This document shows, in pieces, positions 34,556 to 47,699 of a DNA stretch of 64,000 nt. Source of the DNA: Clarkia xantiana subsp. parviflora (lineage: Eukaryota; Streptophyta; Magnoliopsida; Myrtales; Onagraceae). Numbering within the stretch: position 1 is the stretch's first letter; the number at the start of each line of letters is the position of its first letter. The position numbers and the translations under genes were made by a program. The stretch covers positions 34,505,105 through 34,569,104 of the forward strand of contig JAPTYO010000004.1 in NCBI GenBank assembly GCA_036873135.1. Direction: 5' to 3'. The notes under the pieces are model-generated. The model worked only from the letters and a program-made list of their open reading frames with translations, made no database searches and was not told where the DNA came from.

Positions 34556-35312
34556 TGTAAACACCTAATTTTGATATGTGCGTAGCACGTTCAAAATGTC
34601 ATATGTGACGCGTTAAATAAAGAAGTGTCTATAGAAGGTCGCGAAGTTTCTAAAGATAGGACTTGCTTAAATTAGGATAGTTATTTGTATTTATTGCAGA
34701 GAATATTTGTTGAATATTTAGAGTATATTTTCTGAATATTCAGCATTTATAGTTAGAATAAATCTGTAATATTTATTCCCTAATTAGCTTAGACCTAGAT
34801 TTGTATAAATAAATTTGATCTACAATGTAATAGACACGGAAAAACACCACACCAATAATAATACACTTATGTCTTGTAATTCGTGCGATTTTGTCCTTTT
34901 TTGCTTTAATTAATTTTTTTTTCCTCTTTTCCTTCCCGTTGCCGCTGCTTCTCCACCCCCGGTGTCGGCCTTGCCCCTTGCCGGTGACCGTCGGAGCTCC
35001 CTGTTCCGCCCAACCGCGTCGTCGGTTTAGCCATGGGCACCAGCGCCGCTCCACCTAGCCCCGACCGCCGCCATCCATTGCTGTTACCATCCTGCTGTCT
35101 GGCGCCGGGATTACTCCTGTTATCCCCTCCGTGTCGTCCCCGCTGAAGCCACAGCCACCGGCACCGTTCCGTCTCTCGCAGTCCCTGCTCTGCTCTCGTC
35201 AAACTCCGCCGGAATCCGACTGCCCCCTCCGCTGGTCGCTGGTGGTTCTTCGTTCCTTCCCCAGATTGTCTCCGTTCCTATTTTTATTTTTATTTTTATT
35301 TTTATTATGATA

Positions 35313-35347
<35 letters not shown>

Positions 35348-35864
35348 TTAATTAGGTGATTTAAATGGGTCAAATTTGATTGGATGACATATTTAATTAT
35401 TCAAATAATTATGTATGTATGTTAAATATATTAGGTTATGTACGTATTTAAGCATGCTTGACAATATTGATGTTTTAAATTTCGTCTTAATTAGGAGTTA
35501 TATTTTATAGTTAGTTTTCTAGACTTAGGTTAATGATTGACAATATTTTTGTATATAATAAATTTATTTAAATCATGACATCGTTAGATTAATCTGATGT
35601 AATATATATATTAAAAAATGAATTTGGCAAATTAAGTGAATTGAGTACCGAAAGGGCGTAGTTAAAGTTTATATTTTTTTAATTCGTAATAGAACCCCCG
35701 AACTCGAATTTCTGATCGTAGACCGATTTTATGCCTAGGTGTTTAATACATTATTCTCTTAGGTAATTTAGGATTCTAGTTAGTCTTAATTAACTAGTCG
35801 CGATTCTTTCCAAATTTAACGTTTCCGAAACGTAATTCGCCGTAGGTTAGATTTAGGTCTGACA
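34556..35864 (+). repeat. Older, diverged LTR of the LARD family
   Basis: Starts TGTAAACACCTAATTTTG and ends GGTCTGACA, the same ends as the LTRs at 37624 and 49065. Shares the TTTATTGCAG...AATATTTAGAGTATATT stretch and GAGTACCGAAAGGGCG with them, but diverges strongly in the GC-rich middle. A primer-site-like TTGGCGACTCTGCTGGG follows at once. About 1.3 kb. No partner 3' LTR in the window. Confidence 0.8.
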
Positions 35865-37618
35865 ATTTGGCGACTCTGCTGGGAAATCTTAGAGGGTTCG
35901 AGCTCTGTATATTCGCTTATTTTCCATCTTTTAGTCTTTTTTTATATAACTAAGTTATTTTGACTTTGGGTTTTTTTTTCTTATGTGATAGGTGCAGAGT
36001 TTTTTTTTTTTAAATTTTTTTAATGACTAACTTATTTTTCTTTCTTGAAAAACTACACCCACATCACTTTATCGTAATGTCCAAAACGCCTCAAACCCAG
36101 GGCGACTAGGAACCCGGAGATTTAGTGGTACGACCGGAGCGGCTAGACCGCCAGTACGACTCGAAAAAACTCAATTGCTCGTGTAGGTCCCGAGATCCCT
36201 TCTTAGGGGGAGGAAACCACCTTGTTGGGAACCTATCCCCGGGTTCCGCCAGGTTTCACACTACTTCCTGCCAAGCAGCATCGAGCATCTGTCGCTTCCC
36301 CGGGCTTAAACTCTCTGTCTACGGTTCAACAGGTTATTCCTTCTACTCATCTCATCGATTTCTTTGTATTTAGGGCTACTATGTCTACACCAGTCCTTCA
36401 TAGTTATCGAGCCCGTTCTGGCATTACCCGGAGCTTTGGTTGGCCCAGTCGGCGCAACAGTCGCCTCCACGCCCGATCAAGACAGGTACAACAATACACT
36501 TCACCGAGAGCCACATCCCCCACCGTCGGGATCCCGATCATTGAGACATACACCTCAACAGGTTCCTTCTCCTCCTCCCGTTGAACCTTTCCTCTTCAGG
36601 GCATGTTGGCGTCCAGACGTTCCTGACTTGTGTGTCGTTAAACATAAATTAGGCCGTCATCCACGATGTAGAACACATCATTGGCCAATTCGTCGGCGGA
36701 ACATTGCTGACAGTTCGTCCCTGATAATGGTAGACCGGAAGCCGCCTCCACCAGTCCTCGATAAACTTCACCATCCATCTCATCAGCAAACCACTGTGCC
36801 CTTTTCGATCTACAGTGGAAGATCTATCTATAGCTTCCTCATGACGCGCTTAATTGATCAAGCTGGTCTATGTACCTACGACAAAGTTAACGCTAAATGG
36901 CTCCCTTTCACCGCTTCTCGGTCACCATCCTACCTTCGGTCCGGTGTCTTCATATTCCGTCCACCCTTCCTGGCCGTTCCTCCATCTCCTCCTTGGACTG
37001 GTTTTGCGCCGCCTCTACCTATCTATTACTCCCAGTTGCAGACACAAAATGATGATCTTCAACCCTCAATCGCCACGCAAGTGGACTTTAAGTCTCTCAT
37101 GTCCTGTGAGACATTAATTGGCTATGATATTTTCTTATGGTCCTTGGTCTCCTTTGGGCCCCAATAGACTTTGACCAATATATGCATAATTATGATATAT
37201 TGCAATTGGTATTCTACTCAGTCTCTCGGAGGTGTTCTTCAAAAGCACCTTCTAAGTTGCATCGGTCGTCATGATGGGTTGCTGATTTCATAATTCCTCC
37301 CAAATTGCTCGATTGGCGGGAAGATAGAGACAAATATTTTGCTGATGATTGTGTCCTCCGAGTTAAGCTGAAACTATTCCCCTTTGATACTTTACTAAAG
37401 TATCCATATGAAATCGTTTCTCCTCTACCATTTCAAGTTGGTATCGAAATCCCCAAACAACACCAACCCAATGGGTATTCAAATGACCATATCCACCATT
37501 TTCTTTTTCGGCTGGACCCGGCTTTATCTAGGTCTAGCCAAATCAAACTTATTCTCTTTGAGAAATCAAGGTCTCCTTCGTCCCCATCGTGTGCTAGTCC
37601 TCGGATGTTTCGCGTTTC
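35865..37618 (+). mobile_element. Interior of the older LTR element plus unidentified sequence, interrupted at 37619
   Basis: 35865-36240 matches the young element's leader (GGGAACCTATC, CAGGGCGACTAGGAACC). After 36240 the two diverge. 36364-37167 is an open frame of 267 codons rich in Pro, His and Ser with no motif I recognise. 37305 onward has another frame (WREDRDKYFADDCVL...) that would continue past the inserted LARD at 50698. It may be a captured gene fragment or decayed gag; I cannot name it. Confidence 0.4.
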
Positions 37619-37623
37619 GGGGT
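37619..37623 (+). other. Target site duplication (left) of the 13-kb LTR element
   Basis: GGGGT directly before the LTR start TGTAAAC; identical GGGGT follows the second LTR at 50693-50697. Confidence 0.9.
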
Positions 37624-37993
37624 TGTAAACACCTAATTTTGGACCACGCGCGACGCGCGTGACGTGTGGCGCACCTAAATGAGGAAATGTCTAAATATGG
37701 CAAGTCGAGAAGCTTCCAAGAATGCTCTAGTGCAAAACTAGGATAGTTTATATATTTATTGCAGTGTATATTTTCTGAATATTTGTATTAAGTATTTAGA
37801 ATATTTAGAGTATATTAGGAGAATAAATCAGTATTATTTACTGCTTAGATTAGACTAGACCTAAACACTATATATAGATAGGTCATATTACATTGTAAGG
37901 GGGGAGAAAAAAACAATCAAGAAGAAGAACGCATATTATTCTCTATCAGCTCATTTGAATACGTTCTTGTTAAATCAATCTCTCTAATTAAGC

Positions 37994-38039
<46 letters not shown>

Positions 38040-39257
38040 CATCGTCTTCTTCATTCTTTGCCATAGTTTCATTCGCACCAGCACCGGACTCCATAGCCAC
38101 CGCTCACCATCAACTGGAGTCTCACCTTTAACATCGCCCCAGTCGAACTCATCAGCAATCCAGCCATCTTGGACCCCTCTACTTCACATCGGCTCTGATC
38201 TTCATCCCCGACTTTTATTACCAGCCACGCCTGACGTCGGAGCAACTTACATCCGGCTACCTTCCGGGCCTTTGCCTAAAACCACTATTCGCCGCCGGTG
38301 ACTGCCACCCCGATTCTGGTGCCCTCTGCCGACATCCGACCTCCCTGCTCGCCTATCCCGAACACCTATCCCTCCATCACGATTCGGCCCTTCACCGCCC
38401 AAGTCTGATCTTGCCTTTGACTCACCGGCTGCTGCTTGTTCCATCATCCATCCCGAGCTCATCTCCACATAACAGACCCTCTTCTGGTTCTTCCATTCAA
38501 CATCAGTGCTCGCGCCTCCCAACAGCTCCGACGGAAGACCACTTACCACCGTCAGTCGCCGTCGTCCTCCAATCACCTACCATCGTCGGAGAACGCCCAC
38601 CCGGGAACTGATTATGATCGATCCATTAATCGCTTCTACAGCTCGATTGTTGAACTTGATATCGACTTCTTGTCCTCCATCACTCGTCGTGTTACCTGGC
38701 CAAGACCACGGTCATAGTCACCCCAAATCAGGTATTGCTGCTGTTTCTATTTTGTCGTAATTACTGCAATTGAAAGAGACATTAATTAGGTTTTTATAGG
38801 TGTCAATATGTTCCATTATTTTTAGACTGCATATTAACTAGGTTACGTTTGATTTAATTATGGTTTAATCTTAATTTTTTTTTTTCATATTAAGTATTTA
38901 TAGATGTATGTTTACGTAACATTTTTACATTTGATAATCTTAGTGATGGGTTCTAATAGTTAATTCACCGTTGTTAAACTTGTGTGTGTATATATATATA
39001 TAAAATATGAAATTGGCAAATTAAGTGAATAGAGTACCGAAAGGGCGTGATTAATTTTGTGAGTTTTAATTCGTAATAGAACCCCCGAACTCGAATTTCT
39101 TATCGTAGACCGATTTTATACCTAGGTGTTTAATTCGTTAGTCGCTTAGGTAAATTTAGGATTCTAGTTAGCCTAACAATTAACTAGTGGCGACTCTTTT
39201 CAAAATCCACGTTTTTCAAAACGTAATCGCCTTAGGTCGGATTTTTAGGGTCTGACA
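37624..39257 (+). repeat. 5' LTR of the LARD-like element
   Basis: 1634 bp. Contains a TATATATAGATAGG box near 37869, a (TTA)n microsatellite at about 37999-38039 and a C-rich untranslated part. The open frames in it (38247-38576 minus, 38411-38760 plus) recur identically in the 3' LTR, so they are not separate genes. Confidence 0.9.
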
Positions 39258-39276
39258 ATTTGGCGACTCTGCTGGG
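39258..39276 (+). other. Primer-binding-site region of the LARD-like element
   Basis: ATTTGGCGACTCTGCTGGG follows the LTR end directly, as in the older copy at 35865. The tRNA is not assigned. Confidence 0.55.
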
Positions 39277-39816
39277 GAAGTTTAGAGGGTTCGGGCTCAT
39301 TATATTCGCTTATTGCCATGTTTTTGAGTTTTTATATTTTATTATCTTCACCATTCTAACTTTGTTTTTTTGTGTGACAGGTACATATTTTTAGAATAAT
39401 TAATTGACATTTTCTTTTTGTGGCATTATTTGAATTCGCACACCCACTTTATTGTAATATCCAAAATGCCTAAATCCCAGGGCAACTAGGAACCCCGGAG
39501 AGTTAGTAAGGGTACGACCGCGCGGCCGAGCCGCCGGAACGACTCAGAACAACTCCACTCGCTTGTGAAGGTCTTATGATCCCTGTGATGGGGTGAGGAA
39601 ACCACCTTGTCGGGAACCTATCAGTGGAACCTACCTTGTAGAGCAAAGCCACACATTTTTTTATCCCCTAACATGTTGTGTTTTATCCGTGTTTTTTTGT
39701 TGTTGTAAAAGAGAGTCGTCAGGAAAACTGTAAGTTTTTTTTAACTGTGTAATTTTTATTCTCATGCGTTCATCTTCTTGCATTTTTTTCTAAAAAAACT
39801 TTTTTTTTCAGCTAAG
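39277..39816 (+). other. Leader of the LARD-like element
   Basis: Non-coding. Includes CCCAGGGCAACTAGGAACCCC near 39476, conserved with the older element. The final part (39700-39816) already shows the T/A-rich repeat units that continue beyond the CACTA element at 44358. Confidence 0.5.
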
Positions 39817-40499
39817 TGACACTACAAGAATTAAATATTATTGCGACATTCAAAATCGTCGCAATAACCCCATAAATCGTCGTTATAGGTATGTTGCGGC
39901 GACAAATCATCGCAATAGCTTCGTCACTATAGACCCCTAGCAATAGGTGCCTGTTGCTACAAAACTAAGTTGTCATCGCAATAGAGTGTACTCTATTGCG
40001 GGGATGATTTTCGTCGCTTTGGCGACATTAGTTGAAGCAATTGGTCTATCTGTTGTGAGGATTTTGTAACATTATTGCAACGGCACACTTAACAATATTG
40101 TCGCAGTATGCTGACATATTGCGAGGATTTAGTAATTATATTGCAACAATAAATTCAAAATTATTATCACAATTGGTGTCTTTATTGCAAGTATTGAATA
40201 AATCTAATGCGACGACACACTTAAATATATTGTCGCAATAGGTGTACCTATTGCATGGAGATCTTCTTATTCAATTGCGACGAAAAAATTAAAAAACAAT
40301 TATCACAATAGGCTATTATATATTTTTATTATCTTTTTTACGTCGAGTTATAAATTTATTGCAACAATAACAATTTAACATGACATTGCAAAATATAAAA
40401 TTGGAAATCTACCGCAACGATATTTCGTCGCAATATAGGTTTGTACAATAACTATTGTGATTAATTTGTCATAAATATTAATTTATTTCTTTATAACAA

Positions 40500-42420
40500 A
40501 TAATTTCAAATAAATTAAAATATCATTACCTGATTAAATAGACCAATATCTTCATAAGCATCAACAAATAAATATTATAAGTTCGATAATACCAAATAAA
40601 CCACATACTCGACATAATTAAAGTCTACGAATAACATCAATTTAATAACGGTGTCACTAGAACATATTCTTCATCTTCAGAATCTCTTGAAGTTGTCACC
40701 TCTGAAGTCTGGAGAAGACACTTCTGGAGGAGCTTAAGGAGCTAAAACAAGCACTTCTGAATGAGCTAAAGCAGGCATGTAATGTGGTAAGTTTTAAGTG
40801 TGATCACTACTCAAAGATCTCCCCAACTAATCTACTTTTTTTTTTTTTGGCCAGACCAACTAATCTACTCACTTATTAGAATCTAATCAAAATTAAGTTT
40901 GGAGCAGATAAAAGACAAACGCAAAGTAACCAATGCTTCTCAACTCTTAAGGTAAAAATAATAACTCAAAATTGGATAGAAAAAAAAAATCATATTTGAT
41001 AAATATACTGCAGCAGATGAACGGTCGCCCAATCTACAACAACAAGGGCTAAAGCATACCACCTATTATCAAATTAAACAACAGAACATTAATTTTTAGT
41101 GAAACAAATCAGTTTAGCCCAACAACAGTATAACAAATCAGTTCTACAAAATGTCCTCGCAGATATTTATACAAAATTCACATGGATTTGTAAAACCAGC
41201 AAACGATGAATAAAATTCTATCAGTGAACAGATTAAGGCTTAGAAATATGAAAAGGTATATGTCATATAATTTATTTTACTAACAGCAAACCAGAAAAAA
41301 TGATGAGCATCCACCAAAATAAGAACAATAGCTTTGGGATTGAGAATCCATGGCTGAACTTGAAATAAAAAATAGTCGAAATCCACCAAAATCAGTCAAC
41401 CGAACAACAAACAAGTAGCAGCAGATGCTTGCATAAGCAGATAATTAAATGTAGTAGCAGCAAGGGACATGAATAATAACTTGAGAATTTCAAGCTCAAA
41501 TCCGTCACCATTCAAAAACCAGAGCTGAGAATCAAAGCAAACACAACAGAAGCAACAAGAAATTAACCAATATCACTATTAGCACAATATCCAGATAATA
41601 AAAGAAACAACAGCAATTCAGATCCAATCTTTAGCATTAATCAATAGAAATCGGCTTGTTTCAGTTCAATTTGAACAATTAAGACAAATATTAGAACATG
41701 TCGATACCAGAATCAATTCACTTTATTTGGGCTGCTTTGAATCGATTGAAGTTATAAGCAGCAGACCAGAAACGACTCCGGGGAGCAGCACGACGAATAT
41801 GGCTGAACGAATCGGAACCGGAACCGGACAAGGCTGGGCGGTGGGTGTGGTGACAGACAAACAGGAGGAGCGGAACCCACAATGAATGACTGCTAGAGTT
41901 GATAAACAAGGCGACAAAGTGGATGAAAGCTTGCCGTCGGAGTTGTGGAAGTCGCAAGGACTACATTTGTGACTGAGCGGAGGAAGGAGCAGCGCAGGTC
42001 AGAGATTAGAAGATAGAGCAAGTCGCGCGCGACGAACAACAAGGACATCGACGATTGATGCAGAAAGAGAACAATGGTGGTCTCCGGACTCCGAAATGAA
42101 TTAAGGAATAGAATCTCTCAAATAATGTAATTAAGTTGATAAGGAAGTTAAGGCAAAAAAAAGTGCTGATTTGGAAGTAATATATAACTATGAACTTAAT
42201 TACAGCTAAAATTTCGGGCACCATAATTAATGAACTAGTTTTTTTTAATAATGAAATATTCTTATAGCAAAACTAATATTCTATTACAAGATTTTTTTTT
42301 TGTCGTAACATATTACAATTTATTTTATAATTTTTTATGTAATTTATTGATTTTTTTAAGCTAATTTTTATACAGTTATTTTATTTTTTATTAATATATA
42401 TATAAAATATATTTAAATGT
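40500..42420. other. CACTA centre: unidentified sequence
   Basis: No transposase domain seen. The minus-strand frames 41957-41718 and 42224-42006 are short with no homology. CT-rich minus-strand sequence at 41700-42080 could be a captured gene leader, but this is a guess. Confidence 0.35.
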
Positions 42421-42579
42421 AAAGAAATATAATGTCTAAGATTTAGATGTTGGAAATATCCTCTGTAAGTTTGTTAAACAAACTTACAGTTGGTGTGGTT
42501 TCAGTAATAGTATCATCCTTTTTATAATAATAATAATAATAAGTTTAAAAATTTTAAGTTTAAGGTTTAGTCTTAAAGT

Positions 42580-43370
42580 TTAAATTTTGTTATTTAAGAT
42601 TTAAGGCATGGAGATAATTCATATTTACAAATAAATTTCTGCTAAAATTTTAGGTAAGGATAATTAAATAAATTGAAGTAATTAATGGACGTTTATTTTA
42701 TATTATTATTATTATTATTAATTGAATACTTATAATGTAAGAATGATAATTTTACAAGGAAAATTTGGTTGAAACACCTCATAACTAAATTTGGAATTTG
42801 TAATGTAATTTACCGCTTATTATTCTTATATTTTAGTATTATTTTTATACAATTTGTTAACTATTTTTAAACAATTTGGTTAGGGTTTGTATGATTAAGG
42901 TTTAAGGCTAATTGAAGTTATTAGAATTTAAGGTATATGTATTAATGTTTATAATTTAAGGTTAATGTATTAAGGTTTAGAATTTAAGGTATATGTTATT
43001 AAGCTTATAATGTTTAGAATTTAAGGTATATGTCATTAAGCTTTTAATGTTTTGAGTTTAAGGTTTAGAGATTAAGTTTTAAAGATTTAGAATTTAAGAT
43101 TTTAAATATTAAGGTTTTGAGTTAAACATTTAAGGTTTCATCAGGATTTAGAGTTTAGGGTTTAAAGGTTTAGAGCATTGAAGTTTTGGGGTTTAAAATT
43201 AAAGGTATATGTGGTATTAAGCTTTTAAGGTTTAGAGTATTAATGTTTTAAGGTTTAGAATTTAAGGTTTAGAGTTTAAGGGTTTATAGTTTAAGGTTTT
43301 GAGTATTAAGGTTTCGGGTTTAAGGTTTCAAGATTTAGGTTTTAAGTTTTTAAGGTTTCTTTTTCCAAAC
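42580..43370 (+). repeat. Degenerate TTTAAGG/TTTAGAATTTAAGG repeats
   Basis: Dozens of short words such as AAGGTTTAGAATTTAAGGT and TTTAGGGTTTAAAGG. They resemble the plant telomere word TTTAGGG but are irregular in spacing and sequence. They lie inside the CACTA element before its right subterminal array. Confidence 0.75.
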
Positions 43371-43379
43371 TGATGTGTT

Positions 43380-44340
43380 ATTGCGAAAATGAATCGTCGC
43401 GACTAATTAATTAGTACAGTTTCTCGCAATAAACTCATTCTACTACGTCGATATATGGTTCTAGCTATAAATTTGGCGTCATCGCAAATAGACATTAGAC
43501 ATCTTTACAATAATTTCATTCTATCGTGATGACATATGAATCTATGATCCTAGCTATATATTGGCGTCATCGTAATTGTTTTTCTATAGGTAATTGTTTC
43601 CAATTTTTTTGTGGGAAAATTGATATTGCGAGCACCGGTCGTCGCTATTGAATATTCAAAATCCTAGTAATAAACTTATTATATTACAAAGATATGATGT
43701 CATCGTAATAGATTATGTGTCGTCACAATTGGTTTCCGGGAAAATTTTGCACCAAACCTTTTGTGGGAAAATTATTTTGCGATAAGTATTCTTCGCAATT
43801 GGACATTACATATCATGGAAATAAGTTCATTCTATTGCGACGACACATGATTCTAGCTATATATTTAAAATTGTCGCAATTTTTTCCTATAGATAATTGA
43901 CGACAAATATTTTATGGGAAAATTGTTATTGTGAGAACCGGTCGTCGTAATTGGATATCTTAATCCTAGCAATAAACTCATTCTATTGCGATGATATGCG
44001 GTCATCGTAATAGATTACATGTCATCGCAATTGGTTTTCTAAAATTTTTTGCGCTAAAATTTTGGTGGGAAATTTCTATTACGAGAAGCATTCGTCGCAA
44101 TTGGATATTACAAATGCTCGCAATAAACCCATTATGTTGCGAGGATATGCGGTCCTCAAAACATATTTGTCATCGTCGCAACATGTTTTTTATTGTGTTG
44201 ACCCGTCATCGCGATTGAATATTGCGACAATGTTCTCGTCATTTCAACACGGTATGCGATGAAAGGTGTAAACGTCGCAATAAACACGTTCTATAGCGAG
44301 GACACAGTGTCATCGCAATAGCAATAGTAGCAATAGAACA
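43380..44340. repeat. CACTA right subterminal repeats
   Basis: Repeating units of the form GGGAAAATT..TATTGCGA.....CGTCGCAATTGGATATT..AATCCTAGCAATAAACTCATTCTATTGCGA, roughly 180-200 bp apart, with clustered TCGTCGCAAT motifs. Confidence 0.85.
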
Positions 44341-44357
44341 AATTTCTTGTAGTGTGA

Positions 44358-45250
44358 TCGGACATTTAGAAATTTTCTTTCCGAACATGTATGCATTGTT
44401 TTTTTAAAAAAAACTTCTTACCTGAATTTTTTTTTTTAATTTCAAATTTGCGTTTCATACGCATTATTTTTTTCTAAAAAAAACTCTTCAGGCAAGTTGT
44501 GATTTTGGTTAGCGCGTCGCGCATGTAAAAAAAAAAAAACATTTTTGGAAATTTTAATTCCCCTTTAGCTATTAGAGCTTCTAATTTCGAACGTGCATTC
44601 CACATGCATCATTTCAAAAACTTTTTACCTGAATTGTTTTATTTTAAATAATGCATCCAGTGTGCATTAATTTAAAAAAACTTTTTAGATAAATCGTAAG
44701 CTCTCTTAGTTTTAGGGCTCTTTGTTTAAAAAACCTTTTACCTGGTTTTTTTAAAAGATGTGCATCTCATATGCATTATTTTCGAAAAAAACCTTTCAGG
44801 TAAATTGTAATTTTTCTTAGTTGTAGAACTTTCATTTTTAAGTTTGCATCTTGTATTTATTTTTTTGTGCATCTCATATGCATTTTTAAAAAAAAAAAAA
44901 AAAAAACTTTTCACCTGATTTTTTAATCTTGAGCAACCAAGATGCATTTTTTTTTTCCTCGTTAAAAAAACAAAAAAATATTTTCAGATAGCTTGTAAGT
45001 TTTCTTAACTGTACAACTTTCATCTCATGTACATCTCTTAGTTTTTGAGCTTTTCATTCCAAATATGCATTGCATTTGCATTTCTTTTTTAGAAAAAACT
45101 TTACCTGAATTTTTCATTTTGTACATATGTATTATTCAGGTAAACTGGTTGTAAGTTGTAACTTTCTTAACAGTAGAACTTTAACTTTCGAGCATGCATG
45201 AGCATTTTAAAAAAGAAAAACCTCAAAGTGTCATTCGTTCTTATCCAAAG
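44358..45250 (+). repeat. T/A-run tandem repeats of the LARD interior
   Basis: Irregular units of about 100 bp, each with a T or A run, CTTTT.ACCTGAATTTTT, a GCATCTCATATGCATT word and CAGGTAAATTGTAA. The first units lie left of the CACTA element (39700-39816), so the CACTA landed inside this array. Confidence 0.75.
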
Positions 45251-46700
45251 TGTATTGCACTTTTTTTGGCAAGATCGTCATTTCAACACTCGCATGAGCG
45301 AGCATTTAAAAAATGGGATTTTTGATTCCTTTTTGAGAAAATATTTTAACTGTGCAGTTGAGTGATACTATTCGATTTTAAACAAAGGACGATAAAACCT
45401 TTTTGAAAAAACTTTGTTTTGAGCAGTTGTCCTGCGTTCGAGCCAGATAATGCACTAAGCAAACTCAGTAAACTCCATGATGGTGCAAAACAAATTTGAT
45501 TATAAATTTTGATTCTTTCTGAAATGTAATCAAAATTATGAAATGAATGACATTAGAAGTTTTCCGAAAAATCATGCATGACTCATTTGATTCTTTATAC
45601 TAACTTTCGTGTCTGGTCTTTTCAGGTACCCTTGGATAGGTATGTTGTACATACAAGTGGTGTCGGCCAAATGGGGCAACATAAACGTGTAGCCATCCAG
45701 TTGCACGAAGCACAAACTGCGCACTCGGGATATCCAACGCTCAGGTACGATGAATTGTACTTGATTTTTCCTTAAGATTTGAGTGTCCCTACTCTTTTTG
45801 CAGATCAGACGACCACTTCGACGAAGTCGCATCCACGTGAAACGTGACTGCTTCAAAGAACTTCCATGCCAAAATTTCACCTACCTTATGTGGAATTCAT
45901 AAGCGTCCCCAAACCAAGCCGTACCTCCGCTTTACGGTGAGGTTTAAACCGGTCAGTGGTAACCAAGGGGCATCTCACGTTGAGATCAGACATGTCCGAA
46001 GATGGAAAATATCAAGAGATCGTCGAGTGTCCCCAGAAGATTCAATGTGCCGATCAATGATCGTTTGAGATGTCAAGCAAATGAAGCATTATCGTTGGTG
46101 CCTTCCATCAGAGGTCCAAGGGGCATTTACTTTCCGGCAGGTGCTCATATACAAGTTGTGATTTCTAGATGGAGCAGGAAAATCAGGACATGCAGCAGGT
46201 CCAGTCGCATAGCGAGCACATTTCCCACTAGAACAAAATCCAACACCCAGGTAAGAAAAGTTGTGATCATTTTTATCCCCGAAATTTGAGTTTTTCCTTA
46301 CTCATTGTGCAGCTCGGATAATCGTCCAAATAAAAGCCTATGAAGAGCACATCTCGTGCACGGCCCTTTGCTCGCCAACCATTCTTGTGTCGGCTGCCGA
46401 ATTTAGCTCGCACAATATCTGTGCCCCAATGCGGACTACTCCACGTCATCCATTTGTGTTCACTGGCCAGGTCATTCATCCTGCATGCGACGAGCCTAAT
46501 CCGGTAGGTGCTAGCCATAGGGCATCCCCAGACGAGATTGAGCGATAACTGGGGCACTTGAGAATCCGAGATTAGAAATCACTGTCTACGTCATCCATTG
46601 GTTGTAAGATCCATCCAGGGCGTCGACACAATCGACATATTTTAACTCAGTCAAGTGAGTCCTTCTCTAGAAGATGTTTTGAATTAGAAATTTCAGATTT
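45251..46700 (+). other. LARD interior, moderately complex non-coding sequence
   Basis: No polyprotein domain in any frame. Words such as AAGGGGCAT and pieces ending in CTTTTTGCAGAT or CATTGTGCAGCTC suggest a diverged repeat of about 300-550 bp. Short overlapping frames on both strands are not genes. Confidence 0.45.
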
Positions 46701-46749
46701 GCCACTAGGGGCATGTACATAATTGTTGTTGATTATTTTCGTTAAATTT

Positions 46750-46880
46750 TCTTTTCCAAAAAGAAGCAAAAAAAAAAAAAGCAAAAAAGAGAGAAAAAAA
46801 AAGCAAAAAAAAAAAAAAAAAAAAGAGCAAAAAAAAAAAAAGAAGCAAGCAAAAAAAAAAAAAAAGAAGCAAAAGAAAAA
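46750..46880 (+). repeat. A-rich (A)n GC(A)n tract
   Basis: Long A runs separated by GC/GAAGC. The minus-strand Phe-rich frames here are translations of this tract. Confidence 0.9.
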
Positions 46881-46889
46881 TCTTTTTTT

Positions 46890-47640
46890 TTAGGGTCACA
46901 GCCACCCTTTAATTGGCTACCGATAAAAATAAAGAGAGTGCTCATGCATATTTTGTGAGAGCAGTGAAGAAATAAAAGGGTCACAGTTGTCCCTAAATCA
47001 ACTACAGATAAAAGGGTCACAGTTGTCCCTAAATCAACTACAGATAAAAAGGGTCTCAGTCGTCCCTAAAACGACTACAAAGAAAGGGCCACAGCCACCC
47101 TTCAAATGGCTACAGATAAAGAGCGCTCCTGCAACATCGAAAGCGGGAAGTGGGTGAAAGGGCCACAGCCACCCTCCAAACGGCTACGAATAAAAAAGTG
47201 ACCCCGCAAACCCTGGGAGGGCGGGAAAATAAAAAGGGCCACAGCCACCCTTAAAATGGCTACACAAAAAGAGTGATCTCGCGAAACCGGTGAAGGCGGG
47301 AAAATAAAAGAAAGGGTCACAGTCGTCCCTCAAATGGCTACAGTCAAAGGAGTGATCCCGGAACATCGATGGCAGATATTAAGTGAAAGGGCCACAACCA
47401 CCCTCGAAATGGGTACGTACAAAGAGTGCTTCCCGGATCAGAGACGAGGAATGAAGGGCCACAGCCACCCTCCAAATGGCTACAATCAAAAGAGCTCCCG
47501 CAATATCGAAGACGGTGAGAAAAGGGCCACAGCCACCCTGCAAAGGGCTACAAATACTCCCGCATCGAGGCGGAAAATAAAGTACGGGTCACAGCCACCG
47601 TTTAATCGGCTACCAAATAAAGAGTGCTTCCGCTAGGTTG
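46890..47640 (+). repeat. Tandem array AGGGCCACAGCCACCCT...TGGCTAC
   Basis: About ten degenerate units of roughly 50-75 bp, each with GGGYCACAG.C.CCCT..AA.TGGCTAC and a short GTGAAAG or GGCGGGAAAATAAA spacer. Confidence 0.85.
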
Positions 47641-47699
47641 AAAACCCGAAAGGGCGGCCTAGGCAAAATCAGGAAATGAGAGGCATGGTTGCAAATTCA

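Larger units (their letters stand above)
39820..44354. mobile_element. Non-autonomous CACTA (En/Spm-type) transposon, 4.5 kb
   Basis: Ends CACTACAAGAATT (left) and AATTTCTTGTAGTG (right), exact CACTA termini, with a 3-bp duplication TGA (39817-39819 and 44355-44357). Both subterminal regions (about 39845-40450 and 43380-44340) are packed with TTGCGACGA / TCGTCGCAAT words in both orientations, the usual transposase-binding array. The centre has no recognisable TNP2 or TNPA coding sequence. Confidence 0.92.

Noticed and set aside
38247..38760. Four open frames of 66-109 codons, seen again at 49682-50195
   Set aside because: Identical copies because both lie in the LTRs of one element; composition-driven frames in C-rich untranslated sequence.
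42580..43370. Interstitial telomere array
   Set aside because: TTTAGGG words are rare and irregular; most words are TTTAAGG or TTTAGAATTTAAGG, so it is a degenerate AT-rich repeat and not telomeric DNA.
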